A stretch of DNA of 64,000 nucleotides from Haloarcula marismortui ATCC 43049 (GTDB lineage Archaea; Halobacteriota; Halobacteria; Halobacteriales; Haloarculaceae): positions 1,736,001 through 1,800,000 of the forward strand of contig NC_006396.1 in the NCBI RefSeq assembly GCF_000011085.1. The letters run 5' to 3'. The translations under genes and the position numbers were made by a program. Under the pieces are notes generated by a model. The model saw only the letters and a list, made by a program, of their open reading frames with translations, had not been told where the DNA came from and made no database searches. Of the stretch, positions 36,680-45,661 are shown one piece after another; the stretch's first letter is position 1, and every line of letters starts with the position of its first letter.

Positions 36680-38335
36680 TTACGTCGCCGGAGCGTTCTC
36701 GGCGACGGTTTCGATGACCGACTCGTCGACGTACTCGTCACGGAGCGTCTGCTTGGAGAACTTCCCGGTCGCACCCTTGGGGATCCCGTCGACCAGACGA
36801 ATGGCGTCGGGGACCCACCACGACGGATACGACTCGGCGACGAGGTCTTTGATTTCCTGCCGGAGCGCGGCTTCGTCGGACACAGCATCGCGTGTGACGA
36901 CGAACGCGGCGGGGCGTTCGTCCCACCGTTCGTGGGGGACAGGGACAACGGCGGCTTCGACGACCTCGTCGTGACCCATAACCGCGTTTTCGACCTCGAC
37001 GCTGGCGATCCACTCGCCGCCGCTCTTGACGAGGTCGTCCATCCGGTCGACTACGTCGACGTACCCCTCCGGACTCACCCGGACAATGTCACCGGTCTTG
37101 AACCAGCCGTCGTCGGTGACGGCCTGTTCGGTTGCGTCGGGGGCGTTGTAGTACTCCTGTGTGACCCACGGGCCACGCATCCAGAGTTCGCCCAGCGACT
37201 CGCCGTCCCAGGGTACTTCCTCGCCGTCGGTGTTGACGACTTTGAACTCCAGCCCGGCAATCGGAAGCCCCGCGGAGTGGCTCCGCAGGTCGAACAGCTC
37301 CTCCTCCGGCAGATCGGTCATTCCGGGCTTGGGTTCGTAGGCGTGCGTGACCGGTGACGTTTCGGTCATGCCGTAGCCGGAGATGAGGTCCACATCGAAC
37401 TCCTGCTTGTAGTCTTCCATCAGCGACCGCGGCGTCGCGGACCCGCCGCTGGTGAAGTACCGAACCGAGGAGAAGTCCACGTCGGTGTCACGGGCGTACT
37501 CTAGCAGGTCCATGAACACGGTCGGGACCGCGGCGGAGACGGTCACGTCCTCTTCCTCGATGAGCTTCGCCAGGTCCTCGGCCGACGGGTTCGGCCCCGG
37601 GAGGACCGTCTTGGCTCCGGCAGCGATAGTCGTGAACGGGCGACACCAGCCGCTGACGTGGAACATCGGGACGTACGTCAGTTCCACGTCGTCGGTCTTG
37701 ATACCGGCCTGACTGGTCATCAGCGCCATGACCTGTGTCCAGTACATCTTCTGGGTGTACTCGACGCCTTTCGGCTTGCCTGTTGTCCCGGACGTGTAGC
37801 ACATCCCCGCCGGCTGGTCCTCGGGCAGTTGCGGGAAGGAGTAATCGGGGTCGCCGTCGGCGATGAACGATTCGTAGTCGACGACCGGCTCCAGCGACGT
37901 TTCGGGGACGGTGTCACCCATCACGATGTACTGCTCGACGGAATCAAAGGCCTCCTCGTCGTAGGCCCCTTCCAGCTTTTCCAGCATGACGGGGTCGACG
38001 ATGAGGATTTCGTCCTCGGCGTCGGCTACAATGTGTTGAATATGCTCGTCGGGCAGGAGGAGGTTAATCATGTGGACCTGTGCGCCCATGCAGGCGACGC
38101 CGTAGTAGGCCTCCTGATGCCAGTGGTTGTTCCAGGCGAACGTCCCGACTCTGTCGCCACGTTCGATACCTGCCTGTTCGAGGGCCGAAGCCAGCTTCCG
38201 CACGCGCTCGGCGTACTCCGCTATTGTGTATCGGTGAATCCCCTGATGTGTCCGCGAGACGATCTCGCTGTCGGGGAACACGTTTTCGCCACGCCACAGG
38301 AATGACCGGAGGTTGAGTGGTGCACCACCTGGCAT
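36680..38335 (-). CDS. Fatty-acid/aryl acyl-CoA ligase (AMP-forming)
   Basis: A 551-residue adenylate-forming ligase that activates a carboxylic acid with ATP and CoA. Motifs: MCYTSGTTGKPKGVEYT (P-loop-like), LISGYGMTETSPV, ELWMRGPWVTQEYY, DGWFKTGDIVRVSPEGYVDV and the C-terminal PKGATGKFSKQ with the catalytic Lys. Medium- or long-chain fatty acids are the usual substrates of this branch. ATG 38335 (MPGGAPLNLRSF) is chosen; residues read upstream are not acidic and precede a TATA-like TTTTAACA. Divergent from the enoyl-CoA hydratase, this is the entry step of the island. Confidence 0.9.
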   Translation of the reverse strand: MPGGAPLNLRSFLWRGENVFPDSEIVSRTHQGIHRYTIAEYAERVRKLASALEQAGIERGDRVGTFAWNNHWHQEAYYGVACMGAQVHMINLLLPDEHIQHIVADAEDEILIVDPVMLEKLEGAYDEEAFDSVEQYIVMGDTVPETSLEPVVDYESFIADGDPDYSFPQLPEDQPAGMCYTSGTTGKPKGVEYTQKMYWTQVMALMTSQAGIKTDDVELTYVPMFHVSGWCRPFTTIAAGAKTVLPGPNPSAEDLAKLIEEEDVTVSAAVPTVFMDLLEYARDTDVDFSSVRYFTSGGSATPRSLMEDYKQEFDVDLISGYGMTETSPVTHAYEPKPGMTDLPEEELFDLRSHSAGLPIAGLEFKVVNTDGEEVPWDGESLGELWMRGPWVTQEYYNAPDATEQAVTDDGWFKTGDIVRVSPEGYVDVVDRMDDLVKSGGEWIASVEVENAVMGHDEVVEAAVVPVPHERWDERPAAFVVTRDAVSDEAALRQEIKDLVAESYPSWWVPDAIRLVDGIPKGATGKFSKQTLRDEYVDESVIETVAENAPAT

Positions 38336-38451
38336 ACTCCGTGTCAACACACACCGATATGTTAAAACTAGCCCTGCTCGCTGTGGTAACCCTCGACGTG
38401 CCACCCACAGTTCGTGGCCAGCGCTGTCTGAAACTGTGAACCAGCGGTAAA

Positions 38452-38460
38452 TTTATACCG
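38452..38460 (+). promoter_or_regulatory. TATA-like box before the enoyl-CoA hydratase gene
   Basis: TTTATACCG. The expected transcription start about 26 bp downstream falls on the ATG of a 9-codon open frame at 38481, not on the hydratase start at 38507. Confidence 0.5.
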
Positions 38461-38480
38461 GAACCATGTGAAGCGACCCC

Positions 38481-38510
38481 ATGCAGCGACAACGGAGTGA
38501 TATCCAGTGA
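38481..38510 (+). CDS. Candidate 9-residue leader peptide overlapping the hydratase start
   Basis: ATG 38481 opens MQRQRSDIQ and ends in TGA 38508-38510, overlapping the GTG start of the next gene (38507-38509). The promoter-like box at 38452 predicts a transcript that begins at this ATG. If real, ribosomes would load on the leaderless mini-frame and restart at the overlapping GTG. The peptide itself need not have a function. Confidence 0.35.
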   Translation: MQRQRSDIQ

Positions 38511-39301
38511 GCGAGTCCGTACTGCTCTCCATCACCGACGGCATCGCCACGCTGACGCTGAACGAACCGGAAACGCGGAACGCACTCACACAGCCCGTAT
38601 ACGACGCCTTGGAGCGCCACCTCGATACCATCGAGACTGCGTCCGGTGTTCGGTGTGTCGTCATCGAGGGCACCGGCGAGTCGTTCTCGGCCGGCGGCGA
38701 CATCGAGGGAATGAGCGAGCGGCTCACGAACGACGACCCGACCGACGACGCCGTCAGCGAACTGGCTCGTCGGACCCGCGACACCATCGCCAGAGTCGTC
38801 GCACTGCCGGTCCCGACCGTCGCAAAGGTCGACGGGTCGGCCGTCGGGGCCGGCGCGAACCTCGCTATCGCCTGTGACATCCAGCTGGCGAGCGAGTCGG
38901 CCAGCATCGGTTTCGTGTTCCGGCAGGTCGGCCTCAGCGTCGACGCCGGCACGTCGTACCTGCTCCCGCGAGTCGTTGGGACGAACGTCGCAAAGGAGCT
39001 GGTGTTCACCGGCGAGATTCTGGATGCCAGGCGAGCCGCAGAACTGGGCCTGTTCAACCACGTCTACGACGCCGAGTCGTTCGAGTCCGAAGTCGAGGCG
39101 ACCGTCAGCCGTATCGCCAATGGGCCGACCGTTGCCCTCCGACACTCGAAGCGACTGATTCAGGACGGGCTGGAGAAGTCCTTCGACCGCGCCCAGCGCG
39201 ACGAGGCGACGGCACAGGGCATCGTCTTCGAGACGGCCGACCACGAGGAGGGTGTCGAGGCGTTCCTGACCGACCGCCGACCGGAGTTCGTCGGACGGTG
39301 A
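38507..39301 (+). CDS. Enoyl-CoA hydratase/isomerase family protein
   Basis: A 264-residue crotonase-fold enzyme starting at GTG 38507. The oxyanion-hole motifs are ESFSAGGDIEGM (first) and KVDGSAVGAGANLAIACDIQ (second). The position of the usual first catalytic Glu reads GLSVDAGTSYLLPRVVG, with Asp where hydratases often have Glu, so isomerase or another crotonase activity is possible. C-terminal AEAFLTDRRPEFVG-like end is normal (here VEAFLTDRRPEF). Followed after 43 bp by the kinase-like gene on the same strand. Confidence 0.87.
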   Translation: MSESVLLSITDGIATLTLNEPETRNALTQPVYDALERHLDTIETASGVRCVVIEGTGESFSAGGDIEGMSERLTNDDPTDDAVSELARRTRDTIARVVALPVPTVAKVDGSAVGAGANLAIACDIQLASESASIGFVFRQVGLSVDAGTSYLLPRVVGTNVAKELVFTGEILDARRAAELGLFNHVYDAESFESEVEATVSRIANGPTVALRHSKRLIQDGLEKSFDRAQRDEATAQGIVFETADHEEGVEAFLTDRRPEFVGR

Positions 39302-39344
39302 CACGACCCGCAGTTTTTCATGACACGGAGCCAAATCAGACACT

Positions 39345-40415
39345 ATGACTGAACACAGCAGCGACTACTACCAGCGGCTGGTCGACGAAAGTGCACTCGA
39401 AGAATTTCTCACAAGGGAAATAGGCCCGGCCGAGACATTCGACGTTGCGCGCCACGAGCAGGGCCACTCCAACGAGACGCTGTTTGTCACCTGGGGCGAC
39501 CGAGAGCTGGTCGTCAGGCGGCCCCCGCCGGGCCAGACCGCCGAGACAGCCCACGACGTGTTGCGGGAGTATCGCGTCATCGACGCGCTGCAGGACACAG
39601 CCGTCCCGGTCCCGCCGACGGTGACGGCCTGTGACGACCAGACGATAATCGGCAGCGATTTCTACGTCATGGCCCGCGTCGAGGGGACCGTCATCCGAGA
39701 CGACGAGCCGGCGCGCTTCGGGAGCGACGACGCCCGGGCGGCAGTCGGCACCGAGCTGGTCGACACCCTCGCGGCCATCCACGAGGTAGATCCCACAGCC
39801 GTCGGCCTATCCGACCTCGGCCGTGCGGACGGGTATGCGAAGCGGCAGGTCGCACGCTGGGGGAAACAGCTGGCCTGGGCGTTCGAGCGGACAGCCGAAT
39901 CCCGCACCATCCCTGAACTGGAGCGGGTTGGCTCGTGGTTACAGGACGAGTGCCCTGACGACCACCCCAAGACACTGGTGCATGGCGATTACAAGCTCGA
40001 TAACGTGATGTTCGGCCCCGGTGACGACCCGGAGCTCGCCGCCGTCTTCGACTGGGAGATGGCGACGCTGGGTGACCCGCGGGCCGACCTCGGCTGGCTG
40101 CTCTCGTACTGGCGCGACGCCAAGGACCCCGAGCCGGAGATCCCCGACCTCGCCATGGAGTTCATCGAAGCACCGGGCTACCTGACCCGGACGGACCTGG
40201 TTGACCGCTGGGAAGCCCAGACCGGCCTGACGTTTGAACACGAGCGGTTCTATCGGACGCTCGCCGTGTACAAGCTCGCCGCCCTTGGTGAGATGTTCTA
40301 CCGCCGCTATCTGGAGGGCAACGCCGACGACCCGTTCTACCCGCTGATGGAGGACCGCGTCCCCGCGCTGGCCAACCGTGCGGTTCGGATTATTGAGGGC
40401 GACGAACCGCTCTAA
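39345..40415 (+). CDS. APH-like phosphotransferase, ACAD10/11 kinase-domain type
   Basis: A 356-residue protein of the aminoglycoside-phosphotransferase fold. ATP-site start: HEQGHSNETLFVTWGDRELVVRRPP; helix with FYVMARVEGTVI; catalytic loop LVHGDYKLDNVMF and metal motif VFDWEMATLGDPRADLGWLL. This set (RRPPPG, HGDYKLDN, DWEMATLGDP) is the pattern of the kinase domain fused to acyl-CoA dehydrogenase in animal ACAD10 and ACAD11 and of LvaA-type 4-hydroxyacyl-CoA kinases, not of antibiotic kinases. It lies among beta-oxidation genes, so the probable substrate is a 4-hydroxyacyl-CoA. TATA-like TTTTTCATG about 28 bp upstream. Confidence 0.85.
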   Translation: MTEHSSDYYQRLVDESALEEFLTREIGPAETFDVARHEQGHSNETLFVTWGDRELVVRRPPPGQTAETAHDVLREYRVIDALQDTAVPVPPTVTACDDQTIIGSDFYVMARVEGTVIRDDEPARFGSDDARAAVGTELVDTLAAIHEVDPTAVGLSDLGRADGYAKRQVARWGKQLAWAFERTAESRTIPELERVGSWLQDECPDDHPKTLVHGDYKLDNVMFGPGDDPELAAVFDWEMATLGDPRADLGWLLSYWRDAKDPEPEIPDLAMEFIEAPGYLTRTDLVDRWEAQTGLTFEHERFYRTLAVYKLAALGEMFYRRYLEGNADDPFYPLMEDRVPALANRAVRIIEGDEPL

Positions 40416-40583
40416 CAGAGACAAAATAAGCGCCGATTTTCGTGTCGAAGTCCCCGTAGATGGCATCGGAGTCTTCATACACAGCCCACCGGGCTTTCTG
40501 GCTGGGAATAATCCTCGTCGTCCCACGAGACACAGTCGATACTATGGGGATGATTGATATGTGTTGCAACAGACACTACACGT

Positions 40584-42548
40584 ATGCGAGCTGACCAGCC
40601 AGAGATAGCGACAGTTGCAGTGCTCGGTGCGGGAACGATGGGCCACGGCATCGCCGAGGTCGCGGCAATCGCCGGCTACGATGTCGTGCTGCGTGACATC
40701 GATGCAGCCATCGTCGAAGACGGCTACGACGAAATCGAGTGGTCGCTCGAAAAGCTCGCCGAGAAGGGACGACTCGACGAGGACCCCGACGACGTGGCGG
40801 CGCGGGTCGCGACGACGACCGATCTTGAGGCGGCAGTGAGCGACGCGGATCTGGTCATCGAGGCCGGCCCGGAACAGCTCTCGGTGAAACAGGACATCTT
40901 CGAGTCCGTCGACGCCGCAGCGCCCGCGGATGCACTGTTGGCGACGAACAGCTCCTCGCTGTCCATTACAGAGATTGCCGCAGCGACGGAGCGGCCGGAA
41001 TCGGTGCTGGGTCTGCACTTCTTCAATCCGCCGGTGAAGATGGACCTCGTCGAAGTCATCTACGGCAAGGCAACGACCGACGAGACAGCCCAGCGCGGCT
41101 ACGAGTTCATCGAATCGCTCGGCAAGACGCCGATATACGTCCGCAAGGACGTGCGTGGGTTTGTCGTCAACTCCGTCCTCGGGCCGTTCATGAGCGAGCC
41201 GGCCTGGATGGTCTCGGCGGGCGAGGCGACCATCCGGCAGGCCGATGCCGCGATGGTCCACGAGCGGGGCTACCCGATGGGCCCGTTCGAACTCGGCGAC
41301 CTGACCGGCATCGACATCGGCTACCACGTCCGGACGGAGGCCGGGAGGCCGGTCCCGCCCATCATGGCGGAGAAAGTCGAGAACGGGAACCTTGGCCGCA
41401 AGACCGGCGAGGGCTACTACGACTACGACGACGGGGACGGCTCGGACTACGTCCCTGAAGACAGCGAGGGGTTCGATCACCGCCGCGTCGAGGCAGTGAT
41501 GGCGAACGAGGCCGCAAAGCTCGTCGGCGACGACGTGGCGACGGCGGAGGCCATCGACACGGGGATGCAACTCGGCGCGGGCTTCCCCGAGGGAACCTGC
41601 CGGCGGGCCGACGACATCGGTCTCGACACCATCCTCGAAAAACTCCGAGCGCTCTCCGACGAACACAGTGACGACCGCTACGAGCCGGCCGACTACCTCG
41701 TCGAACTCGTCGAGGCCGGCCACACCGGCACGGAAGCGGGCCGGGGCTTCCACGAGTACGACACCGGCGACGGCCTGGGCGACTACCACACCATCAACTG
41801 GGAACTCGACGACGATGGCCTGCTGGAAGTGGAACTCGACCGCCCGTCGCGGATGAACGCTATCAGCGAAACCCTCGCGGACGAGGTTGTTGACCTGCTC
41901 TCGTCGGTCGATGATGACGAAGTCCGGGCCGTCGTGTTCGAAGGGGCCGGCGACCGCGCCTTCTCTGCCGGGGCCGACATCTCCGGCTTTGCGGACCGCG
42001 ACCCCGCACAGACATCGGAGCCGACGGACGTGTTCACGACGGTCGCCGAGTATCCCCGACCGACGCTGGCGCGCATCGACGGCTACTGTCTCGGGGCGGG
42101 CCTGGAGCTTGCCCTCGCCTGTGACCTCCGGCTGGCGACGACCGACTCGGAGTTCGGCTTCCCCGAAATCACGCTCGGCCTGCTACCCGGCGGCGGCGGG
42201 ACCCAGCGCGCGATCCGAATGTTGACCGACGCCCGGGCGAAGGAACTCGTGTTCCGCGGCGAGCACATCTCCGCCGAGCGGGCGGCCGACTGGGGACTCA
42301 TCAACCGGGCCGTCGACGCCGACGAGTTCGATGACGTGGTCGGGGAGTTCGTCGATGACCTCGTTTCAGGGCCGCCGATTGCCCTGCGGAAGGCCAAGCG
42401 CGTGATGAACGAGGGGGCCGACGAGAGTCTCGACGCCGGCCTCGAAATGGAGAGCCAGGCCTTTGCGCTCCTGTTGACCACTGACGACGTAGCGGAAGGG
42501 ACGGCGGCCTTTGCAGCCGACCGCGAACCGGAGTTCGAGGGAGAGTAG
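40584..42548 (+). CDS. 3-hydroxyacyl-CoA dehydrogenase/enoyl-CoA hydratase fusion
   Basis: A 654-residue bifunctional beta-oxidation protein. N-terminal dehydrogenase: VAVLGAGTMGHGIAEVAAIA (NAD site) at about residues 10-29, GLHFFNPPVKMDLVEVI, GFVVNSVLGPF and the C-terminal helical repeat to about residue 390. The crotonase domain then carries DRAFSAGADISGF and RIDGYCLGAGLELALACDLR, with LGLLPGGGGTQRAIRML holding the later catalytic region. The order (dehydrogenase first) is the reverse of bacterial FadB but common in archaea. ATG 40584 was chosen over a TTG at 40554 because TTGATATG forms the promoter box about 28 bp upstream. Confidence 0.92.
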   Translation: MRADQPEIATVAVLGAGTMGHGIAEVAAIAGYDVVLRDIDAAIVEDGYDEIEWSLEKLAEKGRLDEDPDDVAARVATTTDLEAAVSDADLVIEAGPEQLSVKQDIFESVDAAAPADALLATNSSSLSITEIAAATERPESVLGLHFFNPPVKMDLVEVIYGKATTDETAQRGYEFIESLGKTPIYVRKDVRGFVVNSVLGPFMSEPAWMVSAGEATIRQADAAMVHERGYPMGPFELGDLTGIDIGYHVRTEAGRPVPPIMAEKVENGNLGRKTGEGYYDYDDGDGSDYVPEDSEGFDHRRVEAVMANEAAKLVGDDVATAEAIDTGMQLGAGFPEGTCRRADDIGLDTILEKLRALSDEHSDDRYEPADYLVELVEAGHTGTEAGRGFHEYDTGDGLGDYHTINWELDDDGLLEVELDRPSRMNAISETLADEVVDLLSSVDDDEVRAVVFEGAGDRAFSAGADISGFADRDPAQTSEPTDVFTTVAEYPRPTLARIDGYCLGAGLELALACDLRLATTDSEFGFPEITLGLLPGGGGTQRAIRMLTDARAKELVFRGEHISAERAADWGLINRAVDADEFDDVVGEFVDDLVSGPPIALRKAKRVMNEGADESLDAGLEMESQAFALLLTTDDVAEGTAAFAADREPEFEGE

Positions 42549-42574
42549 CGGCCGTTGCCGCTGACGGCTCTGCC

Positions 42575-43792
42575 CTACTCGCGGTAGCGACGGACTGGCT
42601 CCAACTCGTCGCTGTCCACGTCCTCGAACGCCTCGCGGGCGATGGTCCGAAGATGGACCTCGTCGGCCCCGTCGACGATGCGGAACGTCCTGACCAGTTC
42701 GTAGAAATCCGCCAGCGGGAGGTCCCGGCCGATGCCGTTGCCGCCACAGAACTGGACCGCGGTGTCGATGGCGTCCTGTGTCGCCCGGGCGGCGAACACC
42801 TTGCTCATCGACACCTCGACGCGGGCCTCCTGCCCGGCGGCGATGGCGTCTGCGGCGGCCCGGACCAGCGCCCGCGCGGCCTGAATCTGTGTCTCCTGTT
42901 CGGCGATTTCAAAGCGGACGTGCTGTTTGTCGGCCACGGAGTCGCCGAAGGCCTGCCGTTCGGTGGTGTAGGCCTTGGCGATGGACAGCGCCCGTTCGGC
43001 CATCCCCGAGAAACGCATGCAGTGGGTGAGCCGCGCCGGGCCGAGCCGTTGCTGGACGTGCTGGAAGCCGTTGCCTTCCTCGCCCAGCAGGTGTTCTTCG
43101 GGGACGCGAACGCCGTTGAACTCGATTTCGGCGTGGCCCTTCGGGTCACCCTGGCTGCCCATATGCGGGACGTTCCGAACGATGTCCACGCCGTCGGCGT
43201 CGGCCGGGACGATGAACACTGAACACCCTTCATACGGATGCACGTCCTCGTCCGTCCGGGCAAAGACGAGCAGGATGTCGGCGTCGACGCCACCGGTCGT
43301 CCACCACTTGTGGCCGTCGATGACCCACTCGTCACCCTCCTTCTGTGCCGTGGTGCGTATCATCTTCGGGTCAGAGCCCGCGCCCTGCATCGGCTCGGTC
43401 ATCGCAAAGCCCGACTGAATCTCACCCTCGACGAGCGGGTCGAGGTACTCCGATTTCTGGAGGTCAGTCCCTTGCATCTCCAGCAGGTGCATATTCCCCT
43501 CGTCGGGCGCGTCGACGCGCATCGCAAGTGGACCGAGCAGACTCCGACCGGCTTCTTCGAACGTCGGCAACACGTCCCGGAAGTCATAGCCCATCCCACC
43601 GTGCTCTTCAGGAATCTGTGGGGCGTACACGTCGTACTCCCGTGCGGCAGCGCGGAGGTCGCGGACTGTTGCATCGGAGATGGCCGTCCCGCCCGCGAGT
43701 TCTCGCTCCCGCGGAATGACGACCTCGTCCATCAACGCTCGGGCACGCTCGGCGAGCGCAGTCGCGGCCTCGGAATCGGTGAACGATATCAT
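42575..43792 (-). CDS. Acyl-CoA dehydrogenase of the ACAD10/ACAD11 subfamily
   Basis: A 405-residue flavoprotein from MISFTDSEAAT. Subfamily features: EGNMHLLEMQGTDLQK, GFAMTEPMQGAGSD, GHKWWTTGGVDADI (double Trp), QRLGPARLTHCMRFSGMAER and CGGNGIGRDLPLADFYE. At the position of the canonical catalytic Glu (YEG in the other two dehydrogenases here) it has VDGADEVH, with Asp, as I recall for ACAD10/11. Such enzymes act on 4-phosphohydroxyacyl-CoA or long branched acyl-CoA. It is convergent with the fusion gene and divergent from the HAD hydrolase. Confidence 0.85.
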   Translation of the reverse strand: MISFTDSEAATALAERARALMDEVVIPRERELAGGTAISDATVRDLRAAAREYDVYAPQIPEEHGGMGYDFRDVLPTFEEAGRSLLGPLAMRVDAPDEGNMHLLEMQGTDLQKSEYLDPLVEGEIQSGFAMTEPMQGAGSDPKMIRTTAQKEGDEWVIDGHKWWTTGGVDADILLVFARTDEDVHPYEGCSVFIVPADADGVDIVRNVPHMGSQGDPKGHAEIEFNGVRVPEEHLLGEEGNGFQHVQQRLGPARLTHCMRFSGMAERALSIAKAYTTERQAFGDSVADKQHVRFEIAEQETQIQAARALVRAAADAIAAGQEARVEVSMSKVFAARATQDAIDTAVQFCGGNGIGRDLPLADFYELVRTFRIVDGADEVHLRTIAREAFEDVDSDELEPVRRYRE

Positions 43793-43960
43793 GGCACATT
43801 CTCGTTCTCGCACGTCGACATCATAAGTGTTGGAGCACAGCGAACGCGTGGTCGGTTGTTTATTTCCCGGCGCTGTGCTCCGACACGCCCACCGCGACGC
43901 ATCCGGGAGACGCCGGGCGTCGGCGGTAGTTTCATACCCGGGCCAGTCCAAGCCGCTGCC

Positions 43961-44656
43961 GTGAGCGAGAGTCCAGACGTTGAGGCCGTCTTCTGGGACA
44001 TCGGGGGCGTCATCCTTCGGATGGCGTCCGTCCGGGCGGCCCACCGCGAGTTTGTCGACCGCCTGTGTGCCGAGTACCCGGCGACTGGGGATTCCGACGC
44101 GGCCCTCGAACAATGGCGGGATGTCCTCGGAACGTACTTCGGTGAACGCGAAGGGACAGCGTTCCGGCCAGCCCGCGAGGGCTACCGGCGGGCAATCGAT
44201 GAGATTCTGACAGTCAGTCCCGAGAAAACCGAGTGGGAAGCACTGTTTCAGGAAATCCGTACCGAACAGGTCGAGCCCAACCCCGACGCCGTCGCGGCCA
44301 TCGAGGACTTGGCAGACGCGCCGCTCCATCAGGGCGTCATCAGCGATGTAGACGACGACGAGGGCAAGGAACTGTTGCGGACCTTCGGCGTCTGGGACGC
44401 GATGGATTCGTACACCGCTTCGGAGGCCGTCGGTCGAACCAAGCCTGACCCGGCGATGTTCGAAACGGCGCTCGGGAAGGCCGGGGTCGAACCGGCACAG
44501 GCCGTGATGGTCGGTGACCGCTACGAGCACGATATGGACGGCGGGACACGGGCCGGGTTGTGGACGGTCGCCTACGGAGCCGAGGACGGACCCGCCGTGG
44601 ATATCGCCTTCGACGACCTCCGAGAGCTGCCGGACTGGCTTGGCGTCTTGGAGTGA
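43961..44656 (+). CDS. HAD-family hydrolase, ACAD10 HAD-domain/epoxide-hydrolase-N type
   Basis: A 231-residue haloacid-dehalogenase-fold phosphatase read from GTG 43961, with a TATA-like TTTCATACC about 27 bp upstream. Motif I is FWDIGGVI (nucleophile Asp; Gly at the usual second Asp, as in the DxGGV group), motif II is VISDVDDDEG, motif III Lys is in GRTKPDPAMFETAL and motif IV is MVGDRYEHDMDGG. The cap is the helical insert at about residues 20-95. The DxGGV group includes the N-terminal domains of soluble epoxide hydrolase and ACAD10. Divergent from the ACAD10/11-like dehydrogenase. Confidence 0.85.
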   Translation: MSESPDVEAVFWDIGGVILRMASVRAAHREFVDRLCAEYPATGDSDAALEQWRDVLGTYFGEREGTAFRPAREGYRRAIDEILTVSPEKTEWEALFQEIRTEQVEPNPDAVAAIEDLADAPLHQGVISDVDDDEGKELLRTFGVWDAMDSYTASEAVGRTKPDPAMFETALGKAGVEPAQAVMVGDRYEHDMDGGTRAGLWTVAYGAEDGPAVDIAFDDLRELPDWLGVLE

Positions 44657-44695
44657 AACTGCGGCTTCGACCGTCGGTACTGGAACTCCCAGCGC

Positions 44696-45484
44696 TCAGA
44701 TGTCAGGCGTCTCTTCGAGCCGTGGGACGCCGGCGGCGGTGATGGTCTGACCGACGATGTACGACGACGCCGGGCTGGCAAGGAACAGCGCGATGTCGGC
44801 GATTTCCTCCGAGAGGCCGATACGCCGCTCGACGGCCTCACGGTCGATGTTGTCGGCGCTGACGCCCATCTGTGACTCCACGCCCGGCGTGGCGACGAAC
44901 CCCGGCGCGATGCAGTTGATTCGGATGTCTCGGTCAGCCCACTCCGCCGACAGCGTGGACGTGAGATTGCTGACGCCGGCCTTGGCAGCCCCGTAGTGGC
45001 TCATATACGGCGCGCCCTGTTCCCCGGCGACGCTGGAGAGATTGATGACCGTCCCACCGCCGTCCGCGGCCAGCGCGTCCCCGGCCGCCTGTGTGCAGTG
45101 GTAGGTCCCGTGAAGGTTGATGTCGACGATGGTTTTCCAGCCGTTCTCGCTGATGTCGTCGAACCCAGACATGAAGCTCGCGCCGGCGTTGTTCACGAGC
45201 ACGTCCAGTCCGCCGAACTCGTCGACGGTCGCTTCCACCAGCGCCTCGACGGCCTCGCGGTCTGTCACGTCGCATTCGATAGCGACCGCCTCACCGGGCC
45301 GGTCGCTATCGTTGATTTCGTCGGCCACCGGTCCGACGTTGTCCTGCTCGCGCGAGCAGACAACCACGTCGGCCCCGTCGGCCGCGAACTCCTCTGCGAT
45401 TGCCCGGCCGATGCCGCTCGATGCACCCGTGATAATCGCCCGCTGATTCTCCAGGCGAAACCGCTCCGTGTGTGGCTTTGACAT
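44696..45484 (-). CDS. Short-chain dehydrogenase/reductase
   Basis: A 262-residue classical SDR: IITGASSGIGRAIAEEFAAD, DVTDREAVEALVE, VNNAGASF, NLSSVAGEQGAPYMSHYGAAKAG region with the Tyr-x3-Lys pair, and IAPGFVATPGVE. ATG 45484 (MSKPHTERF) is preferred to 45496 or 45511 because a TATA-like TTTATTGC at 45515-45508 is about 28 bp upstream. In this island it may oxidise a hydroxyacyl intermediate or act as a 3-oxoacyl reductase. Convergent with the HAD gene, 39 bp apart. Confidence 0.88.
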   Translation of the reverse strand: MSKPHTERFRLENQRAIITGASSGIGRAIAEEFAADGADVVVCSREQDNVGPVADEINDSDRPGEAVAIECDVTDREAVEALVEATVDEFGGLDVLVNNAGASFMSGFDDISENGWKTIVDINLHGTYHCTQAAGDALAADGGGTVINLSSVAGEQGAPYMSHYGAAKAGVSNLTSTLSAEWADRDIRINCIAPGFVATPGVESQMGVSADNIDREAVERRIGLSEEIADIALFLASPASSYIVGQTITAAGVPRLEETPDI

Positions 45485-45661
45485 CGCATCAGACATCTCG
45501 GGCATCCGCAATAAAGCTACGTCCTGCGTGCTCTCTGCCGGGTTCCGTTGAATATAGTTGAACAGTCAGAGCAGCCTGTAACCGCTACGTCTCCCTGTGG
45601 CAGTGCCGAGAGTAACCGGCGAGCCCCGGTAGCATTAACACCGGTGCGGGACACGGTGACG

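Noticed and set aside
39345..40415. Aminoglycoside phosphotransferase as resistance gene
   Set aside because: Motifs and neighbours match the kinase domains of acyl-CoA metabolism, not antibiotic kinases.
43238..43960. N-terminal extension of the HAD hydrolase frame
   Set aside because: The extension is antisense to the acyl-CoA dehydrogenase; the GTG at 43961 has its own correctly spaced promoter and gives the family length.
42575..44530. 651-codon form of the ACAD10/11-like protein
   Set aside because: Residues before 43792 are antisense to the HAD gene and bear no dehydrogenase similarity; ATG 43792 gives a standard-length enzyme.
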